A DNA stretch of 64,000 nucleotides, from positions 1 through 64,000 of the forward strand of contig CAMCPZ010000003.1 of the NCBI GenBank assembly GCA_945876865.1, in the 5' to 3' direction. Source of the DNA: Bifidobacterium breve. Lineage in GTDB: Bacteria; Actinomycetota; Actinomycetes; Nanopelagicales; Nanopelagicaceae. The translations under genes and the position numbers were made by a program. The notes beneath the pieces were generated by a model. It worked only from the letters and a program-made list of their open reading frames with translations. It was not told the origin of the DNA and made no database searches. This document shows, in pieces, positions 7,862 to 16,044 of this stretch (the first letter of the stretch is position 1; every line of letters starts with the position of its first letter).

Positions 7862-8971
7862 ATGTCATGGCTAGCTAGGAGAAAAACTAACGACTTTGAG
7901 GGAGATATTCCTTTAGAGAAATCTGAGATTCTGCCTAGCGCAATTAATGACTTACTAAAGTTGTTTGATGCTGAAAATATCATTGTTGGCAACGGCGACT
8001 TAGTACTTGAACATTCTGCCGGCATTTCAACGTTAAATATTATTCGTGATGAACACATAAATAATGAGTTCTTGCTTCGACTTGTTCGCGCTACTCGTAG
8101 ATCCGGAAATTCTCAAGAAGTCACAATGGAGCTGCCGCGTGGGCCAATTGGCGCTGGAACTCATGATCTTCTAGTTCGCGTTTCACTTCTAGGCAGTGAT
8201 GGACTTGTTGTAATTTTGATCTTTGATGACAGTGAAATGCGCAGATTAGATGCAATTCGTCGAGATTTCGTAGCAAACATTTCGCACGAGTTAAAAACTC
8301 CAATCGGCGCCCTTTCGATTTTGAGTGAAGCAGTTCTTGGTGCTAGTGATGATCCTGAAGCTATTACAAGATTTGCTACCCGAATGCAGACCGAGGCATC
8401 GAGACTTTCAGAATTGGTCCAAGAGATCATAAACTTATCAAGGCTTCAAGATGATGATCCACTTAAGCGGGCACAACCAATTTCGATAAGTGAAGCAATC
8501 AAAGAGGCGATTGATCAATCAAGGTTGAATGCCGAGGCTAGAAAAGTTGAAATTGTTTATAACAATAATAATTCTTCGATTGTAAATGGCGATCGCGAGC
8601 AGATAACAATGGCGATTCATAATCTTGTTGAGAATGCGATTAATTACAGTCCTGATGGAACCAGAGTTGCGATAGGAGTAAATGAAGCCGATGGAATTTG
8701 TGAAATCTCAGTTTCAGATCAAGGAATCGGAATTCCTGAAAAAGATTTAGAACGAATCTTTGAACGTTTCTATCGGGTTGATGCTGCGCGCTCTCGAATT
8801 ACCGGTGGAACCGGTCTGGGACTTTCAATCGTAAAACATGTTGTCACTAATCACGGTGGCGATATTTCAGTATGGAGCGTTGAAGGTGCCGGAAGCACTT
8901 TTACGATTCGATTACCGCTTATAAATGATACAAACAATCTCTCAAACACTGCCGTGGAGGCAACCAAATGA
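7862..8971 (+). CDS. senX3: SenX3/PhoR-type sensor histidine kinase lacking membrane helices
   Basis: 369 aa. Residues about 20-130 form a PAS-like domain. HisKA follows with FVANISHELKTPIGALSILSEAV (phospho-acceptor His), then a HATPase_c domain with the N box (NLVENAINYSPDG), G1 (DQGIGIPEKD), the F box (IFERFYRVDAARS) and G2 (GGTGLGLSIVKHV). These match SenX3 closely. Mycobacterial SenX3 and other PhoR-type kinases begin with one or two transmembrane helices; this protein begins MSWLARRKTND with no hydrophobic stretch, and an in-frame stop two codons upstream rules out a longer form. It therefore appears cytosolic. It overlaps regX3 by 4 bp and is divergent from phoU. Confidence 0.9.
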   Translation: MSWLARRKTNDFEGDIPLEKSEILPSAINDLLKLFDAENIIVGNGDLVLEHSAGISTLNIIRDEHINNEFLLRLVRATRRSGNSQEVTMELPRGPIGAGTHDLLVRVSLLGSDGLVVILIFDDSEMRRLDAIRRDFVANISHELKTPIGALSILSEAVLGASDDPEAITRFATRMQTEASRLSELVQEIINLSRLQDDDPLKRAQPISISEAIKEAIDQSRLNAEARKVEIVYNNNNSSIVNGDREQITMAIHNLVENAINYSPDGTRVAIGVNEADGICEISVSDQGIGIPEKDLERIFERFYRVDAARSRITGGTGLGLSIVKHVVTNHGGDISVWSVEGAGSTFTIRLPLINDTNNLSNTAVEATK

Positions 8972-9648
8972 CGAAAATTTTAGTGGTCGAAGATGAAGCT
9001 TCATTCTCCGATGCCCTGGCATATCTGCTTGGCAAAGAGGGCTTCGAGGTAATTGTTGCTGACACCGGTCCAGGGGCAATCGAACAATTTGATCGTCATG
9101 GTGCAGATTTAGTTCTTCTGGATTTAATGCTTCCAGGATTATCCGGAACTGAAGTATGCCGTCAACTTCGGACTCGCTCCAATGTTCCAATCATTATGCT
9201 AACTGCGAAAGATGCTGAAGTAGATAAGGTTGTTGGGCTTGAATTAGGCGCCGATGATTATGTAACAAAGCCATATTCATCTCGTGAATTAATCGCCAGA
9301 GTGCGGGCAGTTCTTCGCCGCCAAGGTGATGAAGATTCAGTAGTAGATGGGATTCTTGAGGCTGGCCCAGTGCGCATGGATGTTGAGAGACATAAAGTAA
9401 GTATCAATGGCAGCGATGCCGCATTCCCACTCAAAGAATTTGAATTACTTGAATTTCTTGTGCGAAATTCTGGTCGAGTTCTTACCCGCTCGCAATTAAT
9501 TGATCGAGTTTGGGGAAGCGATTACTTTGGCGATACCAAGACTTTAGATGTCCATATCAAACGGTTGCGTGCAAAAATTGAAGTAGATCCGGCAAATCCG
9601 GTATTTATCCAGACTGTGCGTGGACTTGGATATAAGTTCGAAAACTAG
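8968..9648 (+). CDS. regX3: RegX3/PhoP-type response regulator
   Basis: 226 aa OmpR/PhoB family regulator. The receiver domain (about 1-118) has the acidic pair in KILVVEDEAS, the phospho-acceptor Asp in DLVLLDLMLPGLSG, Thr in IIMLTAKD and Lys in YVTKPYSSREL. The C-terminal winged helix (about 130-226) has FPLKEFELLEFLVRNSGRVLTR and DVHIKRLRAKIE, ending in QTVRGLGYKFE. Translationally coupled to senX3 by an ATGA overlap. It is the likely ligand of the PHO-box-like repeats upstream of phoU, the glycosyltransferase operon and ppk. Its stop codon overlaps that of lpqE on the other strand (shared CTAG). Confidence 0.95.
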   Translation: MTKILVVEDEASFSDALAYLLGKEGFEVIVADTGPGAIEQFDRHGADLVLLDLMLPGLSGTEVCRQLRTRSNVPIIMLTAKDAEVDKVVGLELGADDYVTKPYSSRELIARVRAVLRRQGDEDSVVDGILEAGPVRMDVERHKVSINGSDAAFPLKEFELLEFLVRNSGRVLTRSQLIDRVWGSDYFGDTKTLDVHIKRLRAKIEVDPANPVFIQTVRGLGYKFEN

Positions 9649-10142
9649 TTTTCCATGATTTCTAGATTACCAACATTTACAAACTCATCAGCCTTCGCTC
9701 GAACCAAGGCAGATAGTTTCATCGGTCCAGAGTTAGCAAAAGAAACTTCTAATTCGACACGATCACTAGTTCGGGCATTTAATCCAGGGAATCTGGCTGA
9801 AGAATTTTTTGAATCGCCTTCAAAAATTGCTGGACCAGATGGCTCATCTAAAGTTGAAACTGAAATTTCACCAAGGACTCCATTTGCAGTAATTGAAGTA
9901 ATTGCATCTGGCTCTTCTCCAGAATTTACAAAAGTTCCAACTAATACAGCTGATCCATCTTCTTGATTTACGAGAAGAACATTTAGCGCCTTGATTGAAC
10001 CTGACATCCCTTCAACGCCATCAGTCACTTGCCTCAAATTACGAGTCATGGCATCTGGGCCAGCGGCACAACCCGTTAAAGCAAGTATTAAAAGGGCCCC
10101 AAAGAGGGCGGATATGGCTGATTTCAGGTTTTTCTTACGCAT
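9645..10142 (-). CDS. lpqE: LpqE-like lipoprotein
   Basis: 165 aa with a lipoprotein signal peptide: a basic N-terminus, a hydrophobic core (ALFGALLILALTG) and lipobox LTGC, so the mature protein is acylated at Cys25 outside the membrane. The mature part, with LNVLLVNQEDGSAVLVGTF and a beta-sandwich pattern, resembles mycobacterial LpqE (Rv3584), distantly related to PCu(A)C-type extracellular domains. The Met-rich copper motif is not evident. It is divergent from carD exactly as in M. tuberculosis, which supports the assignment. Function is unknown beyond cell-envelope location. The 3' end overlaps regX3 by 4 bp. Confidence 0.8.
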   Translation of the reverse strand: MRKKNLKSAISALFGALLILALTGCAAGPDAMTRNLRQVTDGVEGMSGSIKALNVLLVNQEDGSAVLVGTFVNSGEEPDAITSITANGVLGEISVSTLDEPSGPAIFEGDSKNSSARFPGLNARTSDRVELEVSFANSGPMKLSALVRAKADEFVNVGNLEIMEN

Positions 10143-10148
10143 GAGCGA

Positions 10149-10154
10149 ATGGTA
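10149..10154 (-). promoter_or_regulatory. -10 element of leaderless lpqE promoter
   Basis: TACCAT on the minus strand, 6 nt from the lpqE ATG. It overlaps a plus-strand TATCCT (10153-10158) that could be the -10 of carD, so the two divergent promoters would be interlocked. Confidence 0.45.
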
Positions 10155-10157
10155 TCC

Positions 10158-10179
10158 TTGGCCTCTATCGAAAGGCCAA
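10158..10179 (+). promoter_or_regulatory. 7-bp inverted repeat just before the carD start codon
   Basis: TTGGCCT, 8-nt loop, AGGCCAA; the right arm ends 4 nt before the carD ATG and contains the only Shine-Dalgarno-like bases (AAGG). If transcribed it would form a hairpin over the ribosome-binding region. If transcription starts from TATCCT at 10153 it would instead span the start site like an operator. Confidence 0.45.
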
Positions 10180-10183
10180 ATTA

Positions 10184-10666
10184 ATGACTTTTAAGGTCGG
10201 CGAAACCGTTGTATATCCCCATCACGGAGCGGCTCTCATTGAAGCAATTGAGACCCGGACCATTAAAGGCGAAGAGAAAATCTATTTGGTTCTAAAGGTT
10301 GCCCAAGGCGACCTAACAGTTCGAGTCCCAGCAGAAAACGTTGATTTAGTTGGCGTTCGCGATGTGGTCGACTCAGCTGGTCTTGATCGAGTTTTCAATG
10401 TTCTGCGTCAGCCATATACCGAAGAGCCAACAAACTGGTCCCGTCGCTATAAGGCCAATGTCGAGAAGCTGGCATCTGGCGATGTGATTAAGGTTGCAGA
10501 AGTTGTTCGCGATCTTTACCGCCGCGATCTAGACCGTGGTCTATCTGCTGGCGAGAAGCGAATGCTCTCTAAGGCAAAGCAAATTTTGGTATCTGAACTC
10601 GCACTTGCCGAGCGCACAGATGAAGAGAAGGCCGGCGTGATGCTAGATGAGGTCTTAGCTTCCTAA
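10184..10666 (+). CDS. carD: CarD family RNA polymerase-binding transcription regulator
   Basis: 160 aa, the standard actinobacterial length. The N-terminal RNA polymerase interaction domain (Tudor-like, about 1-50) begins [18 protein letters not shown], and the C-terminal all-helical domain binds DNA at the promoter fork, with the conserved Trp in [13 protein letters not shown]. CarD stabilises open complexes at rRNA and housekeeping promoters and is essential in mycobacteria. It is followed after 1 nt by ispDF, the order seen at Rv3583c-Rv3580c. A perfect 7-bp inverted repeat sits just upstream. Confidence 0.95.
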   Translation: MTFKVGETVVYPHHGAALIEAIETRTIKGEEKIYLVLKVAQGDLTVRVPAENVDLVGVRDVVDSAGLDRVFNVLRQPYTEEPTNWSRRYKANVEKLASGDVIKVAEVVRDLYRRDLDRGLSAGEKRMLSKAKQILVSELALAERTDEEKAGVMLDEVLAS

Positions 10667-10667
10667 C

Positions 10668-11816
10668 GTGCTTCCTAAAGTCGCTTTACTGATCCCTGCC
10701 GCTGGCAGCGGTGAAAGATTTGGCGCACCAATTCCAAAAGCACTTGTCCAATTAAAAGGGCGAACCCTTATTGAACATGCACTTTTAAATCTAGGGCCAG
10801 TTGCAACCCAAATTATTGTTGCAGCCCCGGCAGGATATGAAGATAAGTTTCGAGAAATTTTGGGCGATGCCGTAACTGTTGTTACTGGCGGATCGACTCG
10901 AACTAAGAGTGTAAAAATCGCGTTAGAAAGTATCGCGCCAGATATCGAATTTGTTTTAGTTCATGATGCAGCAAGACCACTTGCTTCTAGCGAACTTGGG
11001 CAGAGAATTATTGAGGCGCTCGCAGCTGGCGATGTTGCAGTTATTCCTGCGCTGGCAGTAAATGACACAATCAAAGAGGTTGATGCTGCGAACTATGTGG
11101 TTTCAACCCCAAATCGCGAACGGCTTCGCGCAGTGCAGACACCACAAGGTTTTGCGCGTGAAACATTGGTTAAGGCGCATATGCAGAATATTGAGGCCAC
11201 CGATGACGGCGCCTTGGTTGAAGCGATGCGTGGCAAAGTTAAGTTAATCGAAGGTGAAAACCGCGCACTAAAAATTACTAATCCAGAAGATCTTGCAACT
11301 GCTTTGAAATATTTAATTCCAGCAAGGGCAAGTGACATCCGCACCGGTGTCGGTGTAGATGCACATGCTTTCTCTGAAGATAAAAACCGCCAGCTCTGGT
11401 TGGCCGGACTGCTCTGGGAAAATGAAATCGGTGTTGATGGACATTCAGATGGCGATGTTGCGGCACATGCAATTTGCGATGCGCTATTTGCTGCAGCAAA
11501 TATTGGTGATTTAGGTTCTAACTTTGGAACTTCAAAACCAGAATATGCCGGAGCATCAGGTGAAAAATTATTAGGTGAAGCCTTTAACTTAGTTTCTAAA
11601 GCTGGATTTGAAATCCAGAATGTTGCGGTTCAGATTGTTGGAAACCGGCCAAAGATTGGCCCACGTCGTATCGATGCGATTGCAAAGATTTCGAAGGCGC
11701 TTGGTGGTTCTCAAGTATCAGTTTCTGCGACAACAACCGATGGCCTTGGCTTAACCGGCGAAGGTAAAGGCATTGGCGCGATTGCAACAGCTTTAATAGT
11801 TCGCAGTGGAAGCTAG
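10668..11816 (+). CDS. ispDF: Bifunctional IspD-IspF (MEP cytidylyltransferase / MECDP synthase)
   Basis: 382 aa with GTG start. The N-terminal IspD domain (about 1-222) has [19 protein letters not shown] for CTP binding and VHDAARPL. The IspF domain (about 226-382) begins [15 protein letters not shown] with the zinc ligands DxH, then [18 protein letters not shown], and ends with [23 protein letters not shown]. Together they convert MEP plus CTP to CDP-ME and, after IspE, CDP-MEP to the cyclodiphosphate. In M. tuberculosis these are separate adjacent genes; here they are fused in frame with a linker of only a few residues. The third enzyme, ispE, is also in the window (55616). Confidence 0.95.
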   Translation: MLPKVALLIPAAGSGERFGAPIPKALVQLKGRTLIEHALLNLGPVATQIIVAAPAGYEDKFREILGDAVTVVTGGSTRTKSVKIALESIAPDIEFVLVHDAARPLASSELGQRIIEALAAGDVAVIPALAVNDTIKEVDAANYVVSTPNRERLRAVQTPQGFARETLVKAHMQNIEATDDGALVEAMRGKVKLIEGENRALKITNPEDLATALKYLIPARASDIRTGVGVDAHAFSEDKNRQLWLAGLLWENEIGVDGHSDGDVAAHAICDALFAAANIGDLGSNFGTSKPEYAGASGEKLLGEAFNLVSKAGFEIQNVAVQIVGNRPKIGPRRIDAIAKISKALGGSQVSVSATTTDGLGLTGEGKGIGAIATALIVRSGS

Positions 11817-11825
11817 AATTTGACG

Positions 11826-13223
11826 ATGTCCAAGATAAATAGCGATCTCAATTTATATAACACTGCTGATCGTGCGGTCTCAAAATTTGTTCCGTTAAAT
11901 CCTGGAAAAGTTGGTATTTATCTCTGTGGTGCAACTGTGCAAGCACCCCCACACATTGGACACATTAGATCCGGTGTTAACTTTGATATTTTGCGGCGTT
12001 GGTTAACTGCAATTGGTTATGACGTAACTTTTGTCCGAAACGTTACTGATATCGATGACAAGATCCTGCATAAAGCAGTTCATGAAGAGATTCCTTGGTG
12101 GGCTGTTGCTATGAAGTACGAGCGAGCATTTACTGATGCTTATGCTGCACTAAATGTTCTACCACCTAGTTATGAACCAAGAGCAACTGGGCATATCACG
12201 CAGATGATTCAACTTATGGAGAAGCTGATTGCCAATGGCAGCGCTTATGCGCCAGGCAATGGTGATGTTTATCTAGAGGTACGAAAATTAAAGTCTTATC
12301 TAACTCTTTCAAATCAGAAGCTCGATGATCTGCAATCAGCGGATGATGCAGATTTAACTTACAAAAAAGATCCGCGCGACTTTGCACTTTGGAAAGCAGC
12401 AAAACCAGGAGATCCATCTTGGCCAACACCTTGGGGCGATGGCCGACCAGGTTGGCACTTGGAATGTTCGGCGATGGCACATGCGTACTTAGGCGAAGCC
12501 TTTGATATTCATGGCGGCGGCTTAGATTTAATTTTTCCGCATCACGAGAATGAAATAGCACAGTCCGAATCTGCCGGTTGGGCCTTTGCAAAAATCTGGA
12601 TGCACAACGCTTGGGTTACAACTTCTGGCGAGAAGATGAGTAAGTCACTTGGAAACTCACTTCAAGTCATGGAAATTTTAAAGAAGGTTCGTGGAATTGA
12701 ATTACGTTGGTATTTAGGAAGCGCTCATTACCGTTCAATGTTGGAATTTTCATTTGAAGCACTTGAAGAATCATCGGTAAATTTCCGCAGGATTGAAGGC
12801 TTTTTGCAGCGAGCCAAAGAAATCCTAAAGGCAGATATCGAACCTAGTATTTCTAGCCAATTTGCTACAGCAATGAATAATGATTTAGCAGTGCCACAAG
12901 CACTTGCCGATATCTCTGAACTTGTAAGAATTGGTAATACCGCAATCACTGAAAATGATTTAACTGCTCTTGCAAAGAGTGCCAGCGAAGTTCGTGGCGC
13001 CCTAGGAATCTTGGGCTGCGATCCATTTGATCCAATTTTTGCTAGTTCAAATAGCGCAAAGAGTGAAGTATTAGATGGTCTAATTTCACTGGCTCTTGAG
13101 CAACGAAATGCGGCTCGGGCACGTAAAGATTTTGCAGCAAGTGATGCAATTAGAGATTCACTTACCGCACTTGGAATTACCATCGAAGATACCCCAACCG
13201 GCTCGCGCTGGACCGTAAACTAA
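11826..13223 (+). CDS. cysS: Cysteinyl-tRNA synthetase
   Basis: 465 aa from the ATG at 11826; the track's TTG at 11820 adds only two residues. Class I synthetase with zinc-binding Cys in [19 protein letters not shown] (containing the HIGH-like signature), the HLECSAMA and [12 protein letters not shown] zinc/substrate residues, and KMSKS in [12 protein letters not shown]. The C-terminal helical DALR-like and anticodon domains follow. It attaches cysteine to tRNA-Cys. No MshC paralogue is visible in this window, and the position after ispDF supports CysS rather than MshC. Confidence 0.95.
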   Translation: MSKINSDLNLYNTADRAVSKFVPLNPGKVGIYLCGATVQAPPHIGHIRSGVNFDILRRWLTAIGYDVTFVRNVTDIDDKILHKAVHEEIPWWAVAMKYERAFTDAYAALNVLPPSYEPRATGHITQMIQLMEKLIANGSAYAPGNGDVYLEVRKLKSYLTLSNQKLDDLQSADDADLTYKKDPRDFALWKAAKPGDPSWPTPWGDGRPGWHLECSAMAHAYLGEAFDIHGGGLDLIFPHHENEIAQSESAGWAFAKIWMHNAWVTTSGEKMSKSLGNSLQVMEILKKVRGIELRWYLGSAHYRSMLEFSFEALEESSVNFRRIEGFLQRAKEILKADIEPSISSQFATAMNNDLAVPQALADISELVRIGNTAITENDLTALAKSASEVRGALGILGCDPFDPIFASSNSAKSEVLDGLISLALEQRNAARARKDFAASDAIRDSLTALGITIEDTPTGSRWTVN

Positions 13224-13241
13224 AAGAGAAACGAAATTAAA

Positions 13242-14066
13242 ATGCGCCCCGGAAAAAAACGTCGTGAAGCTGCAGTTGCACCATCTCGTAGACCTACAAA
13301 CCGAAAGCCAGAATCACGTTTAGAGACTCGTGCAAACAGCGATGCAGTTGCTGGTCGCAACAGTGTTGTCGAAGCGCTTCGTGCCAAGATTCCTGCGAAG
13401 GAATTGTTGATAGCAGAGCGTGCTGAAATCGATGAACGCATGACTGAAGCACTTAGGCTGGCTAAGAATCAGGATTTAGGAATTAAAGAAGTTCCACGTG
13501 GCCAACTAGATGGTGTCACTGGCACAACAAATCATCAGGGCATCGCGCTAATTATCAAACCATTTCAATATAAAGATTTCGAAGCAGTTCTGCTAAGTGC
13601 AACAAAGCCTGGTCTGCTAATTGGATTAGATGGTGTTACTGATCCACATAACCTTGGCGCAATTGTTCGAAGCGCCGCCGCATTCGGTGCACACGGAGTC
13701 ATAATTCCGGAACGACGCAATGCTGCAATGACTGGTTCAGCTTGGAAATCATCAGCTGGCGCCGCTGCAAGACTTCCGATTTCGCAGGTAACAAATATGG
13801 TCAGATCAATAGAAGATGCGAAAAAGGCTGGTTTCTTCGTTGTTGGTCTTGATGCCGAAGGTCAAGAATCACTTCCTGGATTTTCACTAGCAACTGAATC
13901 GGTTTACTTAATTGTTGGCAGTGAAGGTAAAGGTTTGTCTCGCTTAGTAAAAGAGAAATGTGATCTTATTCTTTCAATCCCAATGCAATCTGATGTTGAA
14001 TCCTTAAATGCCAGTGTTGCTACTGCGATTGTTATGTATTGGATTGCCGAGAAGCGGGCAAAGTAA
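13242..14066 (+). CDS. rlmB: TrmH/RlmB family 23S rRNA 2'-O-methyltransferase
   Basis: 274 aa. A basic N-terminal extension (about 1-30, rich in Arg/Lys) precedes the substrate-binding domain (AGRNSVVEALRAK...), then the SPOUT catalytic domain (about 115-274) with LDGVTDPHNLGAIVRSAAAFG, IVGSEGKGLSRLVKEKCD and IPMQSDVESLNASVATAIV, the three motifs of the trefoil-knot SAM site. Homologues methylate G2251 of 23S rRNA. Same position after cysS as Rv3579c. The stop is 2 nt before the next ATG. Confidence 0.9.
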   Translation: MRPGKKRREAAVAPSRRPTNRKPESRLETRANSDAVAGRNSVVEALRAKIPAKELLIAERAEIDERMTEALRLAKNQDLGIKEVPRGQLDGVTGTTNHQGIALIIKPFQYKDFEAVLLSATKPGLLIGLDGVTDPHNLGAIVRSAAAFGAHGVIIPERRNAAMTGSAWKSSAGAAARLPISQVTNMVRSIEDAKKAGFFVVGLDAEGQESLPGFSLATESVYLIVGSEGKGLSRLVKEKCDLILSIPMQSDVESLNASVATAIVMYWIAEKRAK

Positions 14067-14068
14067 CC

Positions 14069-14845
14069 ATGACAGCGTTCACAAGATTTATCGCACTCGG
14101 AGATTCAATGACCGAGGGCATGTGTGATGAAATAGTTGATGGAAAATACCGAGGCTGGGCAGATCGAACCGCAGATACGCTCGCTAAAGCTAATCCAGAT
14201 TTTACTTATATTAATTTAGCTATTCGCGGAAAATTGCTCAACCAAGTTATTGATGATCAGATTCCTGCCGCGGTTACCCACATAACAGGCCCAGAAACTT
14301 TGGTCTCATTTCACGCTGGTGCAAATGATGTGTTGCGCCCCAACTATCAAGCAGATGCCGCATTTGCTAAGTATGAAAAAGGTATAAGCGAGTTAGCTAA
14401 AACACAAGCAACGGTAATTGTTTTTACTGTAGTTGACCGAGTTGAAGGAAATGGCAAGACTGCTCAGCTTTGGCACGAAAGATTTAGCGCATTCAATGTA
14501 AATGTTCGTGACGTAGCAAAAAAATATGGGGCGATTATTATTGAAGCGGATGATGCAAAATGGTTGGCAGATTTGCGCTTTCTTGCAAAAGACCGGTTGC
14601 ACCTAAATTCTGATGGTCACTGGCGCCTATCACAAGCTGTGTTAGAGAAACTTGGCAAAGATTTTGATCCCAACTGGAAAATTCCACTTGCACCAGCACG
14701 CAAGAAATCCTGGGTTAGAAAAAATAGCGAAAATCTATTTTGGATTATTTCCTTTGTGATTCCTTGGATCTGGCGACGGATTCGCGGCCGCTCTTCTGGA
14801 GATGGCCGAAGTGCAAAATATGAGACACCAGTCAGCTGGAAGTAG
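14069..14845 (+). CDS. SGNH/GDSL family hydrolase
   Basis: 258 aa from the ATG at 14069; the track start at 14039 lies within rlmB. Catalytic blocks: ALGDSMTEGM (Ser), AGANDVLRP (Gly/Asn) and KDRLHLNSDGH (Asp/His). It shares overall plan with the 6297 gene, including the [R/K]GWA motif after block I and a hydrophobic segment near the C-terminus (NLFWIISFVIPWIWRRI) followed by basic residues, suggesting a membrane-associated esterase. No signal peptide. Substrate unknown. Such genes commonly follow RNA methyltransferase genes in actinobacteria without known functional link. Confidence 0.8.
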   Translation: MTAFTRFIALGDSMTEGMCDEIVDGKYRGWADRTADTLAKANPDFTYINLAIRGKLLNQVIDDQIPAAVTHITGPETLVSFHAGANDVLRPNYQADAAFAKYEKGISELAKTQATVIVFTVVDRVEGNGKTAQLWHERFSAFNVNVRDVAKKYGAIIIEADDAKWLADLRFLAKDRLHLNSDGHWRLSQAVLEKLGKDFDPNWKIPLAPARKKSWVRKNSENLFWIISFVIPWIWRRIRGRSSGDGRSAKYETPVSWK

Positions 14846-14851
14846 CCTTAT

Positions 14852-15871
14852 TTAACGCTTTTCAGGTGCCAAAATTTGTTGCAGCAGGCCAATGTTTTCA
14901 ACACATTTTCCAGCGCCATTAACAACAGAGTAAAGCGGATCTTCAGCAACTCGCACCGGCATTCCGGTCTCCTTAGTTAAACGTTCGCACAAACCTTTGA
15001 GCAAGGCGCCACCGCCAGCAAGCACAATTCCAGTGCGAGATAAATCAGCAACAAGATCTGGTGGAGTTTCATCTAGCGTCGCTTTAATTGCAGCAATTAT
15101 TTTTAGAAGTTGATCTTCAATAGCACTGCGGATTTCTTCAGGTGAAACCATAAGATCCTTTGGCAATCCTGATACTAAATCTCGACCGCGAATACGCGCA
15201 GCACTTTCACCGCTTAATTTGGCTGCTGATCCAATTGCCATCTTTACTTCTTCAGCGGTCCGCTCACCAATCATTAAGTTATAAGCACTCTTAATGTAAT
15301 TAACAATCGCAGCATCAAAAGCATCACCACCGACTCGAACAGATCTTGAAGTTACGATTCCACCCAGTGAAATTACCGCAACATCTGTTGTCCCACCGCC
15401 AATATCAACAATCATCGAACCGATTGGTTCCTGAATCGGAAGTCCGGCACCTATAGCCGCTGCCATCGGTTCTTCCATTATGTAAACTTTTTTTGCACCA
15501 GCAGCATAGGCTGCATCTTTAATTGCTCGATGTTCAACCGATGTCACAACTGGTGGAACTGCAACGACAACAATAGGTTTTGTTAAGAGTCTTTTAACTC
15601 CGACCTTTGCCATAAACATTCGCAACATTTTTTGTGCGGTTTCAAAATCTGCTACCACTCCATCTTTAAGTGGCTTAATCGAAACTATATGTGCAGGTGT
15701 TCGGCCAACCATTTTTCTGGCTTCATGGCCGACTGAGAGAATTTCTCCGGTATCAGTATTTATACAAACAATGCTCGGTTCATTTAGAACAATTCCACCA
15801 TTTGATTGGTAAATAACTGTGTTTGCAGTTCCAATGTCAATGGCGAGATTGCGACCAAATGGATTTTGCAT
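14852..15871 (-). CDS. mreB: MreB/Mbl family actin-like protein
   Basis: 339 aa, close to typical MreB length. The phosphate-1 loop is in LAIDIGTANTVIY, phosphate-2 in MIVDIGGGTTDVAVISLGG, the adenosine motif in IVLAGGGALLKGL, and EEPMAAAIGAGLP is the conserved hinge region. MreB forms membrane-bound filaments that guide lateral wall synthesis in rods. It stands alone: mreC, mreD, rodA and pbp2 are not adjacent, and its neighbours are an SGNH hydrolase and ppk. A solitary mreB in an actinobacterium could have a non-canonical role. Expression appears leadered, with a TAGATA -10 candidate and GAGG before the ATG. Confidence 0.9.
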   Translation of the reverse strand: MQNPFGRNLAIDIGTANTVIYQSNGGIVLNEPSIVCINTDTGEILSVGHEARKMVGRTPAHIVSIKPLKDGVVADFETAQKMLRMFMAKVGVKRLLTKPIVVVAVPPVVTSVEHRAIKDAAYAAGAKKVYIMEEPMAAAIGAGLPIQEPIGSMIVDIGGGTTDVAVISLGGIVTSRSVRVGGDAFDAAIVNYIKSAYNLMIGERTAEEVKMAIGSAAKLSGESAARIRGRDLVSGLPKDLMVSPEEIRSAIEDQLLKIIAAIKATLDETPPDLVADLSRTGIVLAGGGALLKGLCERLTKETGMPVRVAEDPLYSVVNGAGKCVENIGLLQQILAPEKR

Positions 15872-15994
15872 TTATCGAACCTCGCCATCAACTGCGTATC
15901 TAGGGGAGTCCGACTTTAGACTCAACCTGGCTTTCAACGTAAGGTCAGATTGGGTGAATAACGGGGTGGCATTGTGCTGGTTCATTCGTGCTCT

Positions 15995-16027
15995 GATTAC
16001 CTCCCGATTACCTCCCGTTCATACATC
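15995..16027 (+). promoter_or_regulatory. PHO-box-like tandem repeats upstream of ppk
   Basis: Two exact tandem copies of GATTACCTCCC followed in phase by GTTCATACATC, three 11-nt units ending 17 bp before the ppk ATG. The last unit carries the GTTCA core shared with the phoU box. ppk is a known phosphate-starvation target in Streptomyces. Binding by RegX3 is inferred. Confidence 0.5.
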
Positions 16028-16044
16028 TAGGGGAGAATTGGAAT

